Made by a program: the position numbers and the translations under genes. 64,000 bases of DNA. It comes from Zingiber officinale (taxonomy: Eukaryota; Streptophyta; Magnoliopsida; Zingiberales; Zingiberaceae). Positions 32,785 to 44,600 of the stretch are shown piece by piece. The stretch spans positions 110,253,740-110,317,739 of the forward strand of contig NC_056001.1 of assembly GCF_018446385.1 (NCBI RefSeq). Reading direction: 5' to 3'. How positions within the stretch are numbered: the first letter of the stretch is position 1; each line of letters opens with the position of its first letter. Under the pieces are notes generated by a model. The model saw only the letters and a program-made list of their open reading frames with translations, searched no databases and had not been told where the DNA came from.

Positions 32785-33194
32785 AGTTTAGTTCTTTTGA
32801 TAAAATATATTGTAGTGGGTTATTCACCTGTGCTCTGTGTGAATTGTATATTCTTGTCACTCTCTGCATGCAAACTTTTCTTTTTAGTGACATGGGACGA
32901 AACACAAGAATCTAAAAGTGACATGGGACGAAACATCGTTATCAGATTCGGACGTCGTAGCCTATGTCAGACTTGCATTGACGGCAAGTCACCAAGAAGA
33001 TGATAGAGCAAGTTCATTGGAGATGAACATCGAGAGCATCGATGAAGTGGGAGCAACGTCAAAAGAAAGAGGGGGAGCATCAGAAAATGAGATCTTGCAA
33101 TTTTCCTGAATCCGAGTTCAGTTCTTTTGATGAAATATATTGTAGTGGGTTATCCGTCTGTGCTCTATGTGACTTGTATATTCTTGTTACTCCC
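32785..33194 (+). repeat. Direct repeats around a retroelement scrap
   Basis: A ~105-bp segment beginning near GTTTAGTTCTTTTGAT and containing TATATTGTAGTGGGTTAT occurs at about 32785-32885 and again at 33115-33215. Between them lies a scrap (about 32886-33105) with Ser/Glu-rich Gag-like coding (MNIESIDEVGATSKERGG). Confidence 0.55.
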
Positions 33195-33780
33195 TTCATG
33201 TAAACTTTTCTTTGCTTCAACTTCCTAATGCATATCGATTTACTTAATTACTTTCATTTTTTTTATGTACAAAAAGTCCAAAATGAGATATAATTTCTCT
33301 TAAATTCAGCATATTTAAACTAGAATCTAGTATATTTTCTATCAATTATGTATGACTTTTTTTCCATCTGACCAATCGATCGGAGCTCATGCAAATCAAT
33401 TGACTTAGGCTAAGTAATCTATTGACATGAGCTGCTAATTGATTGGTAGGCGGAAAAAGATTCGTGTTCAATTAGATTAAAAAATATACCCGATTATAGT
33501 AAAATGATACTAAATTTAGGAGGAATTATACCTTATTTTAGACTTTTTGTACCTATAAAAACTAATGGGGTTTATGTTCCCTCACGACAAATAGATTGAT
33601 TGCCAATCGATTCCCAATTGATACTAGATTCTAGTTAACTGTAACTGAATTTAGGAGGAATTATACTTAATTTTAGAATTTTTGTACCTAAAAAAAATAT
33701 GAAGACAATTAGGTAAATTGGTGTGCATTAGAAAGTTGAAAAAGAGTTGAAGCAAAGAAAAATTTACATGTAGGAAGTGA
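33195..33780. repeat. Long imperfect inverted repeat
   Basis: The left arm (about 33195-33285: TTCTTTGCTTCAACTTCCTA, then TTTTTATGTACAAAAAGTC) pairs with the right arm (about 33665-33780). Inner arms around AAATTTAGGAGGAATTATAC and GGTACAAAAAGTCTAAAA-type words also pair. Non-coding. Confidence 0.6.
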
Positions 33781-34784
33781 GAATAATTTTTTTTTGACAG
33801 AAAAATATCACTCACTAACCTTGACAGAAGGCATTGTAGCCGACATAGATCCCCTGTTATTTTGTTTGGGAAGAAAGAGAGAAGAATGAAAACTAAATAT
33901 ATAAAATTATAAAATTATCATCACTCTTTAAAAATAAATTAAATTAAATTAAATTAAATTAATAAAATTAATATTATTAATAGGATGAAAATATATAGAT
34001 AAATAAATATAATTTATCTATAATTTTCAAAATTTAAAATAAATTTATCTATATTTTAATAGGATAATTAGAGTTTGAAAAATTTATTTAAAATATCATA
34101 TTTAAGTTAGGAGTTGATTAAATTAATTAAAATAAAAGTTCAATTAAAAATATAAATTTCGTAAATTGAATTTACCGTGTCATGAATTTCATTATGCTCT
34201 CCTCACTCGCTCACTACGACACCCCGCCGCCAACCAACGCCACTCCTGCCACCGACCATACGCCTTCCCCTTTTCCCCATCGCAAGCCATCGACAGTCGA
34301 TGCCTTCTCGTCTACTCATCGCAAGCCATCAACGCCTTCGCCTCTTACCCATCTCAAGACGTCGTCCGCCTCCGCAAGCAGCTAGTATCATCTCGTCAAC
34401 AAGACACCTCCACTGTCGCTGCCCAAAATAAAGATAAAATTGGAATAAATTTGTTGTGAGATCCCCCTACTCCTTCCTTGCACCCCAATTCAGGAGATAA
34501 GAAAGTTCATCAATTCTCAAGCATGGGAAGAGTTACCCTTCTCTCCCCTTCTCTTCTTACCTCACTCTATTCCAAACAAGGATCAATTCTCTCCTCCTTA
34601 TTTACTCTTCCCTCCCCTCTCCTTTCCTCACCTCCTCCCAAACAAAGTGCAAGTGGAAGGAGTTAAACTGACAACTTTCACTTAAAGGATTTTTCCTCTA
34701 AATGGATTGAACAGTCATAAGATGTTGAGTTTCTAGACATCCTAAATTCAATGTTATATTCATCATTTTTAAACTACCAACTTC
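33781..34784. other. Intergenic stretch
   Basis: AT-rich, then Cys/Ser/Pro-codon-rich sequence at 34170-34660 with overlapping short frames in several phases; no recognisable gene. Confidence 0.45.
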
Positions 34785-35100
34785 CTAAAGCAAATCCTTT
34801 TCAATTCTATAAGGTTGCAAAATGGAACTCCGAAAACCTGACATCTTCATGTCTACAAAAACAGTTGCATGTACAATATAGAACATGAAAATAAAAATGA
34901 CTTATCTATGACCTTGGCAGCACGACTGATAAGTTCCTGAAATAAATCCTTTTCAGCTAAATCAGGTTGCAAAACGGAACTCAGAGAACTAACATCGTCA
35001 TGTCTACAGAAACAGAAACAGTTACATTCATAATATAGAAGATAAAAATAACAAGTACACTGCATGAAAAGGTTGGTTCGATATCATTGCTTATCCAGTC
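34785..35100. repeat. Tandem duplication downstream of mTERF gene 1
   Basis: Segments 34790-34905 and 34920-35045 share AAATCCTTTTCA, AGGTTGCAAAA(T/C)GGAACT, TCATGTCTAC and a following A-rich part. This sequence also resembles the downstream duplication at 58243-59345 (for example GTTGCCAAAATGGAA). Confidence 0.65.
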
Positions 35101-35164
35101 AATACCCAAATAAATCCTAGATTCATTCGCAGTCTGGATAATTCCCTTTGAACTCAGCTACAAT

Positions 35165-36277
35165 TCACAAGATTTCAAGCAGTTTGGGTAATTTATCTTT
35201 GTAAGGGAACACATACTTCTGCATAAACTTAGGTCCCGGTGATAAGAAAATTGTACTTAGCGTGTCTTGTGAAGTCCATAACCCTTCAGATTTCAATATC
35301 TCCATCACATGAAATCGAGGAATTAACCTCTTTTCCAGACTCAATGCTAAAAACACTAACTGCTTAGCAATGTCTAAAGGTGCCATACCAACATCCTTGA
35401 TTAAAAATTCCATCTTTCTCTGCAAAACCTCTGTGGAAAGGGATAAAAAATGTGGGAATTTCTTGACTGCAGCAATGACATCTGAGTTCGACCAACCAAA
35501 GCTGTTCATGAGCTTGACTTGGTTCTCAAATTTTTCCCTGCTGACCCCCTGCAGCACATCAAGGATCCAGACGAACATCCCAGACTCCCGGGAAATTCCC
35601 ATCCCCTCAACTCTATCCACCAAAGCCCGGAGCGAATCTGGGTTCTGCACGATGAAGCTTGGATGTCTTTTAAAAACAAGAGAAATCCGCGCTTCAGGAA
35701 TACCACATTCATCCCTTAAGAAGTTCAAGTTAGGGCGTACTTTCTCAATATTGTTGCTCAAAAACCAATTACGCTTCCGGAGATTCTTGAGGAGGACCTC
35801 CCTCGATCCAAAGAGACTTTCCCAAACCTTCAATTTGGGAATAAGCGAGTTCTGAAGGTTGTGGCCCATAATAATGGGATGCTGCATAACGACATCGATG
35901 ACGTCGGACTCAGATAATCCTAGGTCGCGCAAAAATTTGAACTTTGGAGCGAGGCTCGCCTCCACATCACAGCCGAGCACTGTCGGACTCCAAGCTATTG
36001 TCTTTCTGAGATTAGCGCCGTCAAAGCCCTGAGATCTGAGGAATCTAATAACAGCGTCGGGCTTCTCGGTGGACGGAAAAGGGGGAAGCGACTTGGAGAC
36101 CTTTGAAGCACCGTCCGCAGAGAACCCGCATGAGTTCACGAGGTAGTCGACCATAAAGTGGGGATCGGGAGAAGAGGTGCCGCCTGAGGAGGAGGCGAAA
36201 GTGCCGGTGGAGAAGAAAACGAGACGGAGCTGGAACGATGGGCGGAGGGCATGGCGGCGGACCAGGGAGTGAAGCAT
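35165..36277 (-). CDS. mTERF family protein, organelle (copy 1)
   Basis: 370-residue single-exon protein starting at MLHSLVRRHALRP; the frame is open further upstream but without ATG, and copy 2 starts at the same place. The first ~40 residues (Arg/Ser-rich, FFSTGTFASSS) look like a mitochondrial or plastid transit peptide. The rest is a row of ~30-residue mTERF helical repeats with hydrophobic spacing and the usual Pro positions (PHFMVDYLVNSCGFS, LRSQGFD, PKFKFLRDLGLSESDVI, HPSFIVQNPDSL, PHFLSLSTEVLQRKMEFL, SLEKRLIPRFHVMEIL). Family members bind organellar nucleic acid and act in transcription or RNA processing; the target here is unknown. About 90% identical to copy 2 over much of its length but divergent near the C-terminus (TSQDTLSTIFLSPG versus TSRFKLHMVFASPG). 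Confidence 0.92.
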   Translation of the reverse strand: MLHSLVRRHALRPSFQLRLVFFSTGTFASSSGGTSSPDPHFMVDYLVNSCGFSADGASKVSKSLPPFPSTEKPDAVIRFLRSQGFDGANLRKTIAWSPTVLGCDVEASLAPKFKFLRDLGLSESDVIDVVMQHPIIMGHNLQNSLIPKLKVWESLFGSREVLLKNLRKRNWFLSNNIEKVRPNLNFLRDECGIPEARISLVFKRHPSFIVQNPDSLRALVDRVEGMGISRESGMFVWILDVLQGVSREKFENQVKLMNSFGWSNSDVIAAVKKFPHFLSLSTEVLQRKMEFLIKDVGMAPLDIAKQLVFLALSLEKRLIPRFHVMEILKSEGLWTSQDTLSTIFLSPGPKFMQKYVFPYKDKLPKLLEIL

Positions 36278-36542
36278 CCCGTCGGTGCGTCCAGCGGTGA
36301 CCAGGTAAGGACGACGCCAATAAGACCTAAAAACCAAATTAAAAATCCTACTTGAGTTACCCCTTCTGGGTTAATTTCACTTCCAGCCCATATATGAATT
36401 GGCCCATTTATAAGATACATTAATTCCATAATATTTTGTATAATTTTGTATTAGTCTAAATATAAAAAACATCCACATCACTAGTTTTGATATGTTGCCC
36501 GATCCTTGTACAGACTGCAGGCGCTTAAAAATGATCTGGATG

Positions 36543-36543
<1 letters not shown>
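36278..36543. other. Upstream region of mTERF gene 1
   Basis: The likely promoter of the minus-strand mTERF gene lies here, but I see no clear TATA box. The stretch ends at the (TA)n tract bordering the MULE. Confidence 0.4.

Positions 36544-36579
<36 letters not shown>
36544..36579. repeat. (TA)n microsatellite at the left edge of the MULE
   Basis: About 18 TA units directly before the left terminal repeat. Confidence 0.9.
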
Positions 36580-36584
<5 letters not shown>

Positions 36585-36585
36585 G

Positions 36586-37005
36586 GTTGCAGAATGTTTT
36601 TTCTGGATTGATGTGGATCTATCCTCGTGGTAGGTCCGTGTCATTTTTTTTTGTTAGAGTATATTAGTTTTTTTCCACTATTTTCCACCGTCCTAATTTC
36701 TCCTTCGTCCTTTCTCCTTCATTGCGATGCGCTCGCAGAAGAGAAACACCCACAGTCGCGAGGAAACTCCACAGATTTCTCCTTCCTCTTTCCTCACGAC
36801 GCGGCCGCAGAAGAGAACACCCACAGGTGCCTTCCTCCTTCGTCGCGCCAAGCTGAAGCAAGGGTTTCCGCCCCTTCCTCCTTCGCCGCGCCAAGCTGAA
36901 GCTAGGGTTTCCGCCCCTTCCTCCTTCGTCGCGACGCAACCGCAGAAGAGGAACACCCATAGGCGCCTTCCTCCTTCGTTGCGCCAAGCTGAAGCTAGGG
37001 TTTTT
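36586..37005. repeat. MULE left terminal repeat
   Basis: About 420 bp containing internal subrepeats with CCTTCCTCCTTCGTCGCG and GCCAAGCTGAAGC(A/T)AGGG (three copies). It pairs with the right end in inverted orientation, but with a different number of subrepeats. Long frames here on both strands are compositional. Confidence 0.78.
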
Positions 37006-38059
37006 CCGCACCTCACTCCCCTCCATTTGTTCTCCTCAACGGTACAACCCCTTCCCATTGCTTGGGTTTCTTTTCTCCAATCATTTGTGACCTACACTCT
37101 TGGTTTTCTTTTCAAAAATCGCTTGCGACCTATCTTGAATTTATGCATTTTATAATGTGCAATATCTTGAATATATGTCTGGGAGATATTGATTAACCCT
37201 AAGTAATATAGGATTCATTAAAGATATTCTAAACTGCTTAGTGTGTGTATATAACTGCTTGACGCCACTTTTTTTTCTCTTGCCCTCTATTGTTACAGAA
37301 CTTTATATTTCATCTCTTACACTGTATTGGTTTTAGCAGTAAATTATGAATTAACTTTGGGGAAGGGGTTGTACTAGTGCTCCTCACCTATATTGTAAAA
37401 ATGGATTTGAGTAGATTGTGCATTGGAGAAAAAACATGATCATATCCTTACCAAACACCTTATTTGAACCTCAAAGTACTTCGAAGCCTTAAAGCACTTT
37501 GCCAAAGCTCTCCCAAACTCACCTGTATACTGGTTCCTAAAGCTGTCTTATACTTGTGAAATTCCGATTGATGGTTTTATAGGCTTACAAGTAACCAGCT
37601 GCTTTCTTATTTTTCATCTTTTTGGAGATTGAGAACTAAACTTTGGGAAATAAAGGATAACACCAATTTTTTGATCGTCAAGATTGACAAAGGAAAAGAG
37701 TAAATTTTAGGCATAACTGCATAAGATTTATTAGAATTTTGGAATCAAGAACTACACCTATGTGAGGGAGATATTGATTAAACCCTAAGTGATATATGAT
37801 TCATTAAAGATATTCTAAACACTGTAATCTATTCTAATTTCTTGTAAATTAGATTAATTTTGTCTCAATGCAAACACTGATATTTAGGTATTATAAAATA
37901 TGACGTGTCATAAAATTTAGGTATTTTAATGTAAATTGTGGCTACTTTTAATGTAAATTGGTCAAATTTTTCATAAAATTGTATGATTTCCCATTACTTA
38001 AGCAAATTGCTATTGTTTAGCTTAATTTGGTCAAATTTTACTTTTTAGGTTGTGCTTGA
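37006..38059 (+). other. MULE left internal leader
   Basis: Non-coding. Two near-identical segments, AGATATTGATTAA, CCCTAAGT and GATTCATTAAAGATATTCTA, occur near 37180-37230 and 37765-37815. A pyrimidine-rich acceptor-like TTTTTAG/GTTGTG lies 10 bp before the GRF gene ATG, so the leader may contain an intron. Confidence 0.4.
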
Positions 38060-38428
38060 ATGACATCATCAAGTAATAGCAGCATCAACCATACCAAATA
38101 TGAAACTGTGCGATGTAGGGACTGCGAACTAAGAGTATTGGTGCTAGTCCCTAGATCGATCAAGAACCCAGTAAGACTATATTATGGATGTAAGTATCAT
38201 GGATGGTTAAAGTGGGTGAGGTCTGATACTGGAAATGAAGACACTAATGATATACATTTTAGGATGTTGCCAAGAGCGGAGTCAAGGGTGGGAAGTGAAC
38301 ACATTGCTTATCTTGGACATAATATGGGAAATTGGAATGTACCGTTTATGGTCTGGATATTAGTGATAGTGAACTTAATTCTTTTGGCTATATACTTGTT
38401 TTGTTTGTTGGTTTACCTAGTTAAGTAG
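38060..38428 (+). CDS. GRF-type zinc-finger protein with C-terminal membrane segment
   Basis: 122 residues from ATG 38060. Residues 14-52 resemble a GRF zinc finger: CRDC (19-22), KNPVRLYYGC (35-44) and GWLKWV (48-53). A fourth Cys seen in typical GRF fingers is missing; His47 stands near that place. Residues 93-121 form one strong hydrophobic helix (VWILVIVNLILLAIYLFCLL). Small plant proteins with this layout, of unknown role, are common. The gene reads inward from the left end of the MULE, opposite to the transposase, the position of mudrB in MuDR. It may bind nucleic acid and anchor at a membrane, which is inference. The frame is intact, unlike the transposase. Confidence 0.75.
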   Translation: MTSSSNSSINHTKYETVRCRDCELRVLVLVPRSIKNPVRLYYGCKYHGWLKWVRSDTGNEDTNDIHFRMLPRAESRVGSEHIAYLGHNMGNWNVPFMVWILVIVNLILLAIYLFCLLVYLVK

Positions 38429-38929
38429 TACTAGTGTTGTAATGTGATAAAGAAATGCAATTATGGATGATGTTGATATTTATTTATTTTTATTTATGGA
38501 TGGATATTAGTTTTGTGTTATGCTTATTACTAAACTTGTTGAAGAGATGAAATAGAACCAAGGTCTATCCTTTTATTTATGGATGTTTATGTTTGTCATG
38601 AACATCAAAATATTTCAATGGAACTATGGAATTTCAGAACAGAAAGCCTAAACAAACATATTTATCTCAGTTTCAAATATACTTTTGTAACGTAATGACA
38701 TATGCCTCTTATTGTTTACTCCACCTAGCAAGTTTTTTTTACATGAAAAACCCAATAAAATGGTTACGACAATTTACCAAAGGGCGCATGTAGAGATCTA
38801 AATTTACCAAAAGACGTACGCTACTTTGAAAAGAAGTACGGTTTTGAAACATGCTAAAGAATCAAAAAATAGTTGGAACAATTGAAAACACGAACCAATC
38901 TTGACCAGGGAACATTAAAAGGAGCCGAA
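38429..38929. other. MULE internal, non-coding
   Basis: AT-rich, no gene seen. Confidence 0.4.
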
Positions 38930-39016
38930 CACAGAGCCGTGGACAACATCCTCTGAGCCACTGCCGGATATCATCACCAACTCCACGATCAGAATTCGGA
39001 TGAAGAGAAAGGAAAA
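38930..39016. repeat. Left arm of an ~85-bp inverted repeat inside the MULE
   Basis: Contains ACATCCTCTGAGCCACTGCC, then GATATCATCACCAACTCCAC and CCGGATGAAG-type words. It pairs with 46082-46165 in inverted orientation at roughly 85-90% identity. Confidence 0.75.
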
Positions 39017-41655
39017 TCTCCATTGTTATTTTCGGTATTCCAAATGGTGGACTAGAGGTTTTGAAAAACCTAAATCTCTCTTTCTTTTTCTTTTTTTTCC
39101 TTTTTTCTTTTTTTTTTCAAGGGCCTGATTTGGGGGGATATCAGGCCCACGTTGGGCCTGATATCTCTTCATATCAGGCCCAACGTGGGCTTGATATCTC
39201 CCCATTGAGATATTAGGCCCAACGTGGGCATGATATCCCCCCATTTCATGCCCTTGCAAAACAAAAAGAAAAAAAAAGTGAGATTTAGGTTTTTCAAAAC
39301 CTCTGGTCCACCACTAGGAATGCCAAAAATAATAATAGAGAGTATATTTGAACTCATTGCAATTTTAGAAATCCATAGGACCTGAAATGACTGCAATCTG
39401 AGCTCTCTAGGTCGATCAGTGGGTTTCGATCAAAACCCACTGATGGACCTAGAGAATTCCGATTAAGCTCATTTAAGTTCTTGTGGATTTCTGATGCTGC
39501 AAGGAGTTCAAATATGATATTTATTATTTATTTCAACTTCTAAAAGATCTTAAAATATAAAAAGAAGGAACCACCAAAATAATCCATACACGTTTTAGGT
39601 TTTTCAAAACCTTTAGTCTACAACTAGGAATGTCGAAAATAACAATGGAGAGCATATTTGAACTCCTTGCAATATTAGAAATCCACAGGAACTGAAATGA
39701 GTTCAATCAGAGCTCTCTAGGTCCATCAGTGGGTTTGATCGAAACTCACAGATCGACCTAGAGACCTCAGATTGCAATCATTTCAGGTCCTGTATATTTC
39801 TAAAATTACAAGGAATCCAAATATACTCTCCATTATTATTTTCGGCATTCCTAGTGGTGAACCAGAGGTTTTAAAAAACCTAAATATCTCTTTTTTTCTT
39901 TTTTTTTCTTTTTCCCCCTTTTTTTTTTTTTTTGCAAGGGCCTGATATGGGAAGATATCAGACCCACGTTGGGCTTGATATGAAGAGATATCAGGCTCAT
40001 GTTGGGCCTGATATCTCCCTATATCAGGCCCTTGCAAAAAAAAAAAAAAAAGGGAAAAAAAGAAGAAAAAAGAGAAATTTAGGTTTTTCAAAATCTCTAG
40101 TCCACCACTAGGAAGCCAAAAATAATAATAGAGAGCATATTTGGATTCCTTGTAATTTTAGAAATCTATAGGACCTGAAATGGCTGTAATCTGAGGTCTC
40201 TAGGTCGATCAGTGAGTTTCGATAAAAATCCACTAATGGACTTAGAGAGTTCCGATTGAGCCCATTTCAGTTCCTGTGGATTTCTGATGCTGCAAGGAGT
40301 TGAAATATGAGATTTATTATTTATTTCAACTTCTAAAGGATCTTAAAATATAAAAAGAAAGAATCAGCAAAATAATCCATATACGTTTTAGGTTTTTCAA
40401 AACCTTTATTCTACTACTAAGAATGTCGAAAATAATAATGGAGAGCGTATTTGGATTCCTTGTAATATTAGAAATCCACAGAAACTGAAATGGATGCAAT
40501 CGAAGCTATCTAGGTCCATCAGTGGGTTTTGACCGAAACTCACTGATCGACCTAGAGATATCAAATTGCAACCATTTCAGGTCATGTAGATTTCTAAAAT
40601 TGCAAGAAATCCAAATATACTCTCCATTGTTATTTTCGACATTCCTAGTGATGAACTAGAGGTTTTGAAAAACCTAAATCTTTTTTTTTCTTTGTTTCCC
40701 TTTTTTCTTTTTTTTTCAAGGGCCTGATATGGAGAGATATCAGGCCCACGTTGGACCTAATATGAAGAGATATCAGGCCCAACGTGGGCCTGATATCTCC
40801 CCATATTAGTCCCTTGCAAAAAAAAAGAAAAAAGGAAAAAAAAAAGAAGAAAAAAGAGAGATTTAGGGTTTTCAAAATATCTAGTCCACCACTAGGAAGC
40901 CAAAAATAATAATGGAGAGTATATTTGGACTTATTGTAATTTTAGAAATCCATTGGACCTGAAATGACTGCAATCTGAGCTCTCTAGGTCGATCAGTGGG
41001 TTTCGGTCAAAACCCACTAATTGACCTAGAGAGTTCCGATTAATCTCATTTCGGTTCTTGTGGATTTCTGATGCTGCAAGGAGTTCAAATATGATATTTA
41101 TTATTTATTTCAATTTCTAAAAGATCTTAAAATATAAAAAGAAAGAATCAACAAAATAATCCATATACGTTTTAGGTTTTTCAAAACCTTTAGTCCACCA
41201 CTAAGAATGTCAAAAATAACAATGGAGAGCATATTTGAACTCCTTGCAATATTAGAAATCTACAGGAACTGAAATGGGTGCAATCGGAGCTCTCTAGATC
41301 CATTAGTGGGTTTTAACCGAAACTCACTTATCGACTTAGAGACCTCAGATTGCAGCCATTTCAGGTCCTGTAGATTTTTAAAATTGCAAGGAATCCAAAT
41401 ATACTCTCCATTGTTATTTTCGGCATTCCTAGTGGTGAACCAGAGGTTTTGAAAAACCTAAATATCTCTTTATTTCTTTTTTTTTTCTTTTTTCTTTTTT
41501 TTTTCCCTTTTTTCTTTTTTTCTTCATATTAGGCCCAACATGGGCCTGATATCTCCCCATATCAAACCCTTGCAAAAAAAAAAGAAAAAAGGGAAAAAAG
41601 AAAAAAAGAAAAAAAGAAAAAAAAGAGAGATTTAGGTTTTTCAGGTCTAACAACA
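39017..41655. repeat. ~790-bp tandem array, about 3.3 copies, with two hairpins per unit
   Basis: Landmarks recur with a period of 780-810 bp: GGGCCTGAT near 39122, 39938 and 40721; CGTTTTAGGTTTTTCAAAAC near 39590, 40386 and 41169. Each unit holds a large inverted repeat (GGTTTTGAAAAACCTAAAT, T-run, GGGCCTGATAT, then the inverse of all of these with an A-run). A second hairpin has the form CTCTAGGTC, GATCAGTGGGTTT, AAACCCACTGAT, GACCTAGAG. Non-coding. Confidence 0.82.
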
Positions 41656-41681
41656 GAAAAACAAGATATCCTTGTACTGTT

Positions 41682-44600
41682 TGTAAAGACCACCCTTCTT
41701 ACTATACTATACTACTATCTAAGGATGACCATTACTTAACTACTAACTCTACTTAACCGGTATGATCGAAACCACGAGGAGTCCTTACCGAAAAATTTCG
41801 GTAGAGTCTCCCTTGTACCGGTGACCTTAAACTGAGATACAAACATAATATACATCAGCCACATGTGGTTGGAACATATATCAAACACACAAAAGAAATA
41901 ACATCACCACGCAGTTTAATAAAATTAAATCATGCAAATAATGAATAGCGGAACAAAATAAAATACAACTTCCTACTCCAAAATTTTCTTATCAACTTAT
42001 ATACAGAATTTATCTAACAAATTCCTAAACTAAGTCCCAAGGCTTCCATAGTCCTGACATTACACACCATCCGCGCCACCTTGTCGCCTTCCTTTGCTAA
42101 ATCTTTTCCTTTCCTGTATCTGCAGCAAGAGGAATGCAATCTATAAGCAAAATGCTTAGTAAGCGCTATCTAACTCACAAAAACTCGAATATGCACATGT
42201 AAATACAAAAGATACTGAAACTGAAATGCTAAAAAGAAGGCTACTCATGCTCATCTAATAACAAAGAAAAGCCTAACAAGAAAGGAAAGACTAAACAACA
42301 AAGGAAAGTCTAAACAGCATAGGGAAGTCTAAACCGCATGCTAAAAACAAGACTAATCATGCTCAATAAACTAATAAGGGAAACAAATAAAACTAATACT
42401 GAATGCTTAGAATTCTAAAGAACTAAACTTACTGATTCTAAACATCTTTGAAGCTTGTTTTATTTGTTCCAAAAACTTATACTTTAATACTTCAAAATAA
42501 TAATAAACTTCTTCTTGGGCCCAGGCGTAGTACCATCTTATGCGCGCTCCCTAATAGAGACTGTGGTAGCTAGTCACCAGTCCTACGAGGGTAAAGACCT
42601 CGGTCTTACCAAAGCCAAGTCTTTGGAATTGGTCACCTGGATTTGTTTAACGACAACCTTCGAAGTCGGGTACTAGCTTCTTCAAAGTAAAATATCTTAA
42701 TTACTTTTTCTTTAAATGTCTTGACATTTTAACAAGCACCTTGTGTGCCAAAATCCCTAAAGTCTTGATTTTGGGATCTACTTAAAGTCTTGGCATTTTT
42801 CTTTCTTTTCTTTATCTTTCTTATACTTTTCTTAATCTCAAAATACTGTTAGGATATTTTTCCATATGCATCTATAAGTGAAATCAACTAGGTAACACAC
42901 AATCATGCATATTTAAGGGGAAAAATCTAAAGCCTTGTTCTACAATGCTATCCATAAACCATCTATTAGCAAATCTGCACTGCTAAAGAAACTAAATACT
43001 TAAAGCAAATCTACACTACAATGCTTAACAACATTCTGTACTGCAATGCTTAACAGAAATCTGGATTTCAATGTTAACTAAAAATCTGCACACTAATGCT
43101 TAATAAAATCTGCACACCAATACTTAATAAAAATCTGCACTAAAATTCTGCACTACAAGGGGATCTAAACAGCACTAAAATTCTGCACTACAAGGAGATC
43201 TAAACTGCACTAAAATTCTCACATGGCAATTATAAACCTAGAATTTCAGATTCTAGTAACCGGCTGAGACCAAATGGAATCCTTGATATCAACACATCCA
43301 AGTACTTTAATTCTGAACATCAATTATGCCATTAAACTTATGGTCAGAAAAGAATTCTCAGTATAAAATCTATATTGATCAACATATAAATCTCTTTTAT
43401 CATCTTCTAAACTAAACTTCTACTCTGAACTTACTACTTGCATATCTAAGTTACTCACATACTTCTCACCTGTTAAATTCATTACATCAATTCAAATCAT
43501 CTTTAGTCTTAATATATGTCACTCACCAAACAACATATTACTTATGCTCATCTTCACTCTTTCATCCACACTTCTGCACTAAAGAGATTACACTATCATC
43601 CATAGCCTAATGTACCAAAGATCTATTCTGACTTTTTTTAGAAACCCGATAAAGAGGAGTATTAGCATCATCAATTGAAACTCAATCCATCAAAATCACT
43701 CTGCCAAATTCTCCTAAGACTAGGCTGTTCATAACAAAAACATAGCACAACCAAAACTAAAACTCGTAGGGTTCCAAAATGATCCGTTCGTACCCATTAA
43801 GGTAACAACAAATAAATATCTAAACATGAAACTCAAATTATAAGGCTGAGGAGTCTAATCTACATGCCTAATCCATTTAAATCCCTTTTCATCTTCTTTA
43901 TGAGACTCACAATAGAAAGCTTCAAAAACAACACTCTAAAAACAGGAGTTCTGCTATAAACCAATCAAACACCTCGAGGAAAGAATTCTATTCATCATCT
44001 AGAAAAAGGATTCTAATTGAAATGCTTAAGGGAAGGAAAAATGTTCTGTTCGTGTATATCAGAATCTGTAGTGCAGATAGGCCAGCTAATCGTGGCCATT
44101 TCATGGCACAAAATCAATTAAAACTTCTCTGGAATTTACATTCCTCTATTTCTCACTTTATGTTCCTAACACGTATAATCAACTTCATAGGAAAATCCAC
44201 TAGAATATTTTCCATAGTTCTCGAAAACCTTACGGAGAAAAAGAATAGCGATCATCCAACTCAAACCATTAAATTGCTACACACTAATTTGGTACATAAC
44301 CCAAATTAAACAAAACTTAAGTGAATCTACCTATTACTGGTTAAGGATACAAACGGATCCGTGCACAACATATTTATTACACCATCACAAAGCTGCAGAA
44401 TTCAAAATACATAAGCTATTCTAAATTATTCTCTAACCTCCTTATTCTATGCTTCAAAAGAGAACTGTTAACTTAAACACTCCCTAAATTGAATGCTCAT
44501 GATGTTAATACAAGCAAAACCATATAGCACAGCAAACAAAACTTGTTGCTCATGATATTTATAGGCTGTTCAAAACTGAATGGCACAGAAGAACTAGATC

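Noticed and set aside
34166..34459. Possible small gene rich in Ser and Pro
   Set aside because: Overlapping frames in different phases with no domain, no homologous copy and no clear start context.
35370..35855. 161-codon + strand frame, also at 59618-60103
   Set aside because: Antisense shadow of the conserved mTERF coding sequence in both copies.
36627..37155. Frames of 90-142 codons in the MULE left end, and similar ones at 49242-49742
   Set aside because: They lie in the terminal repeats, overlap on both strands, and reflect the repeated GCAGAAGAGGAACACCC units.
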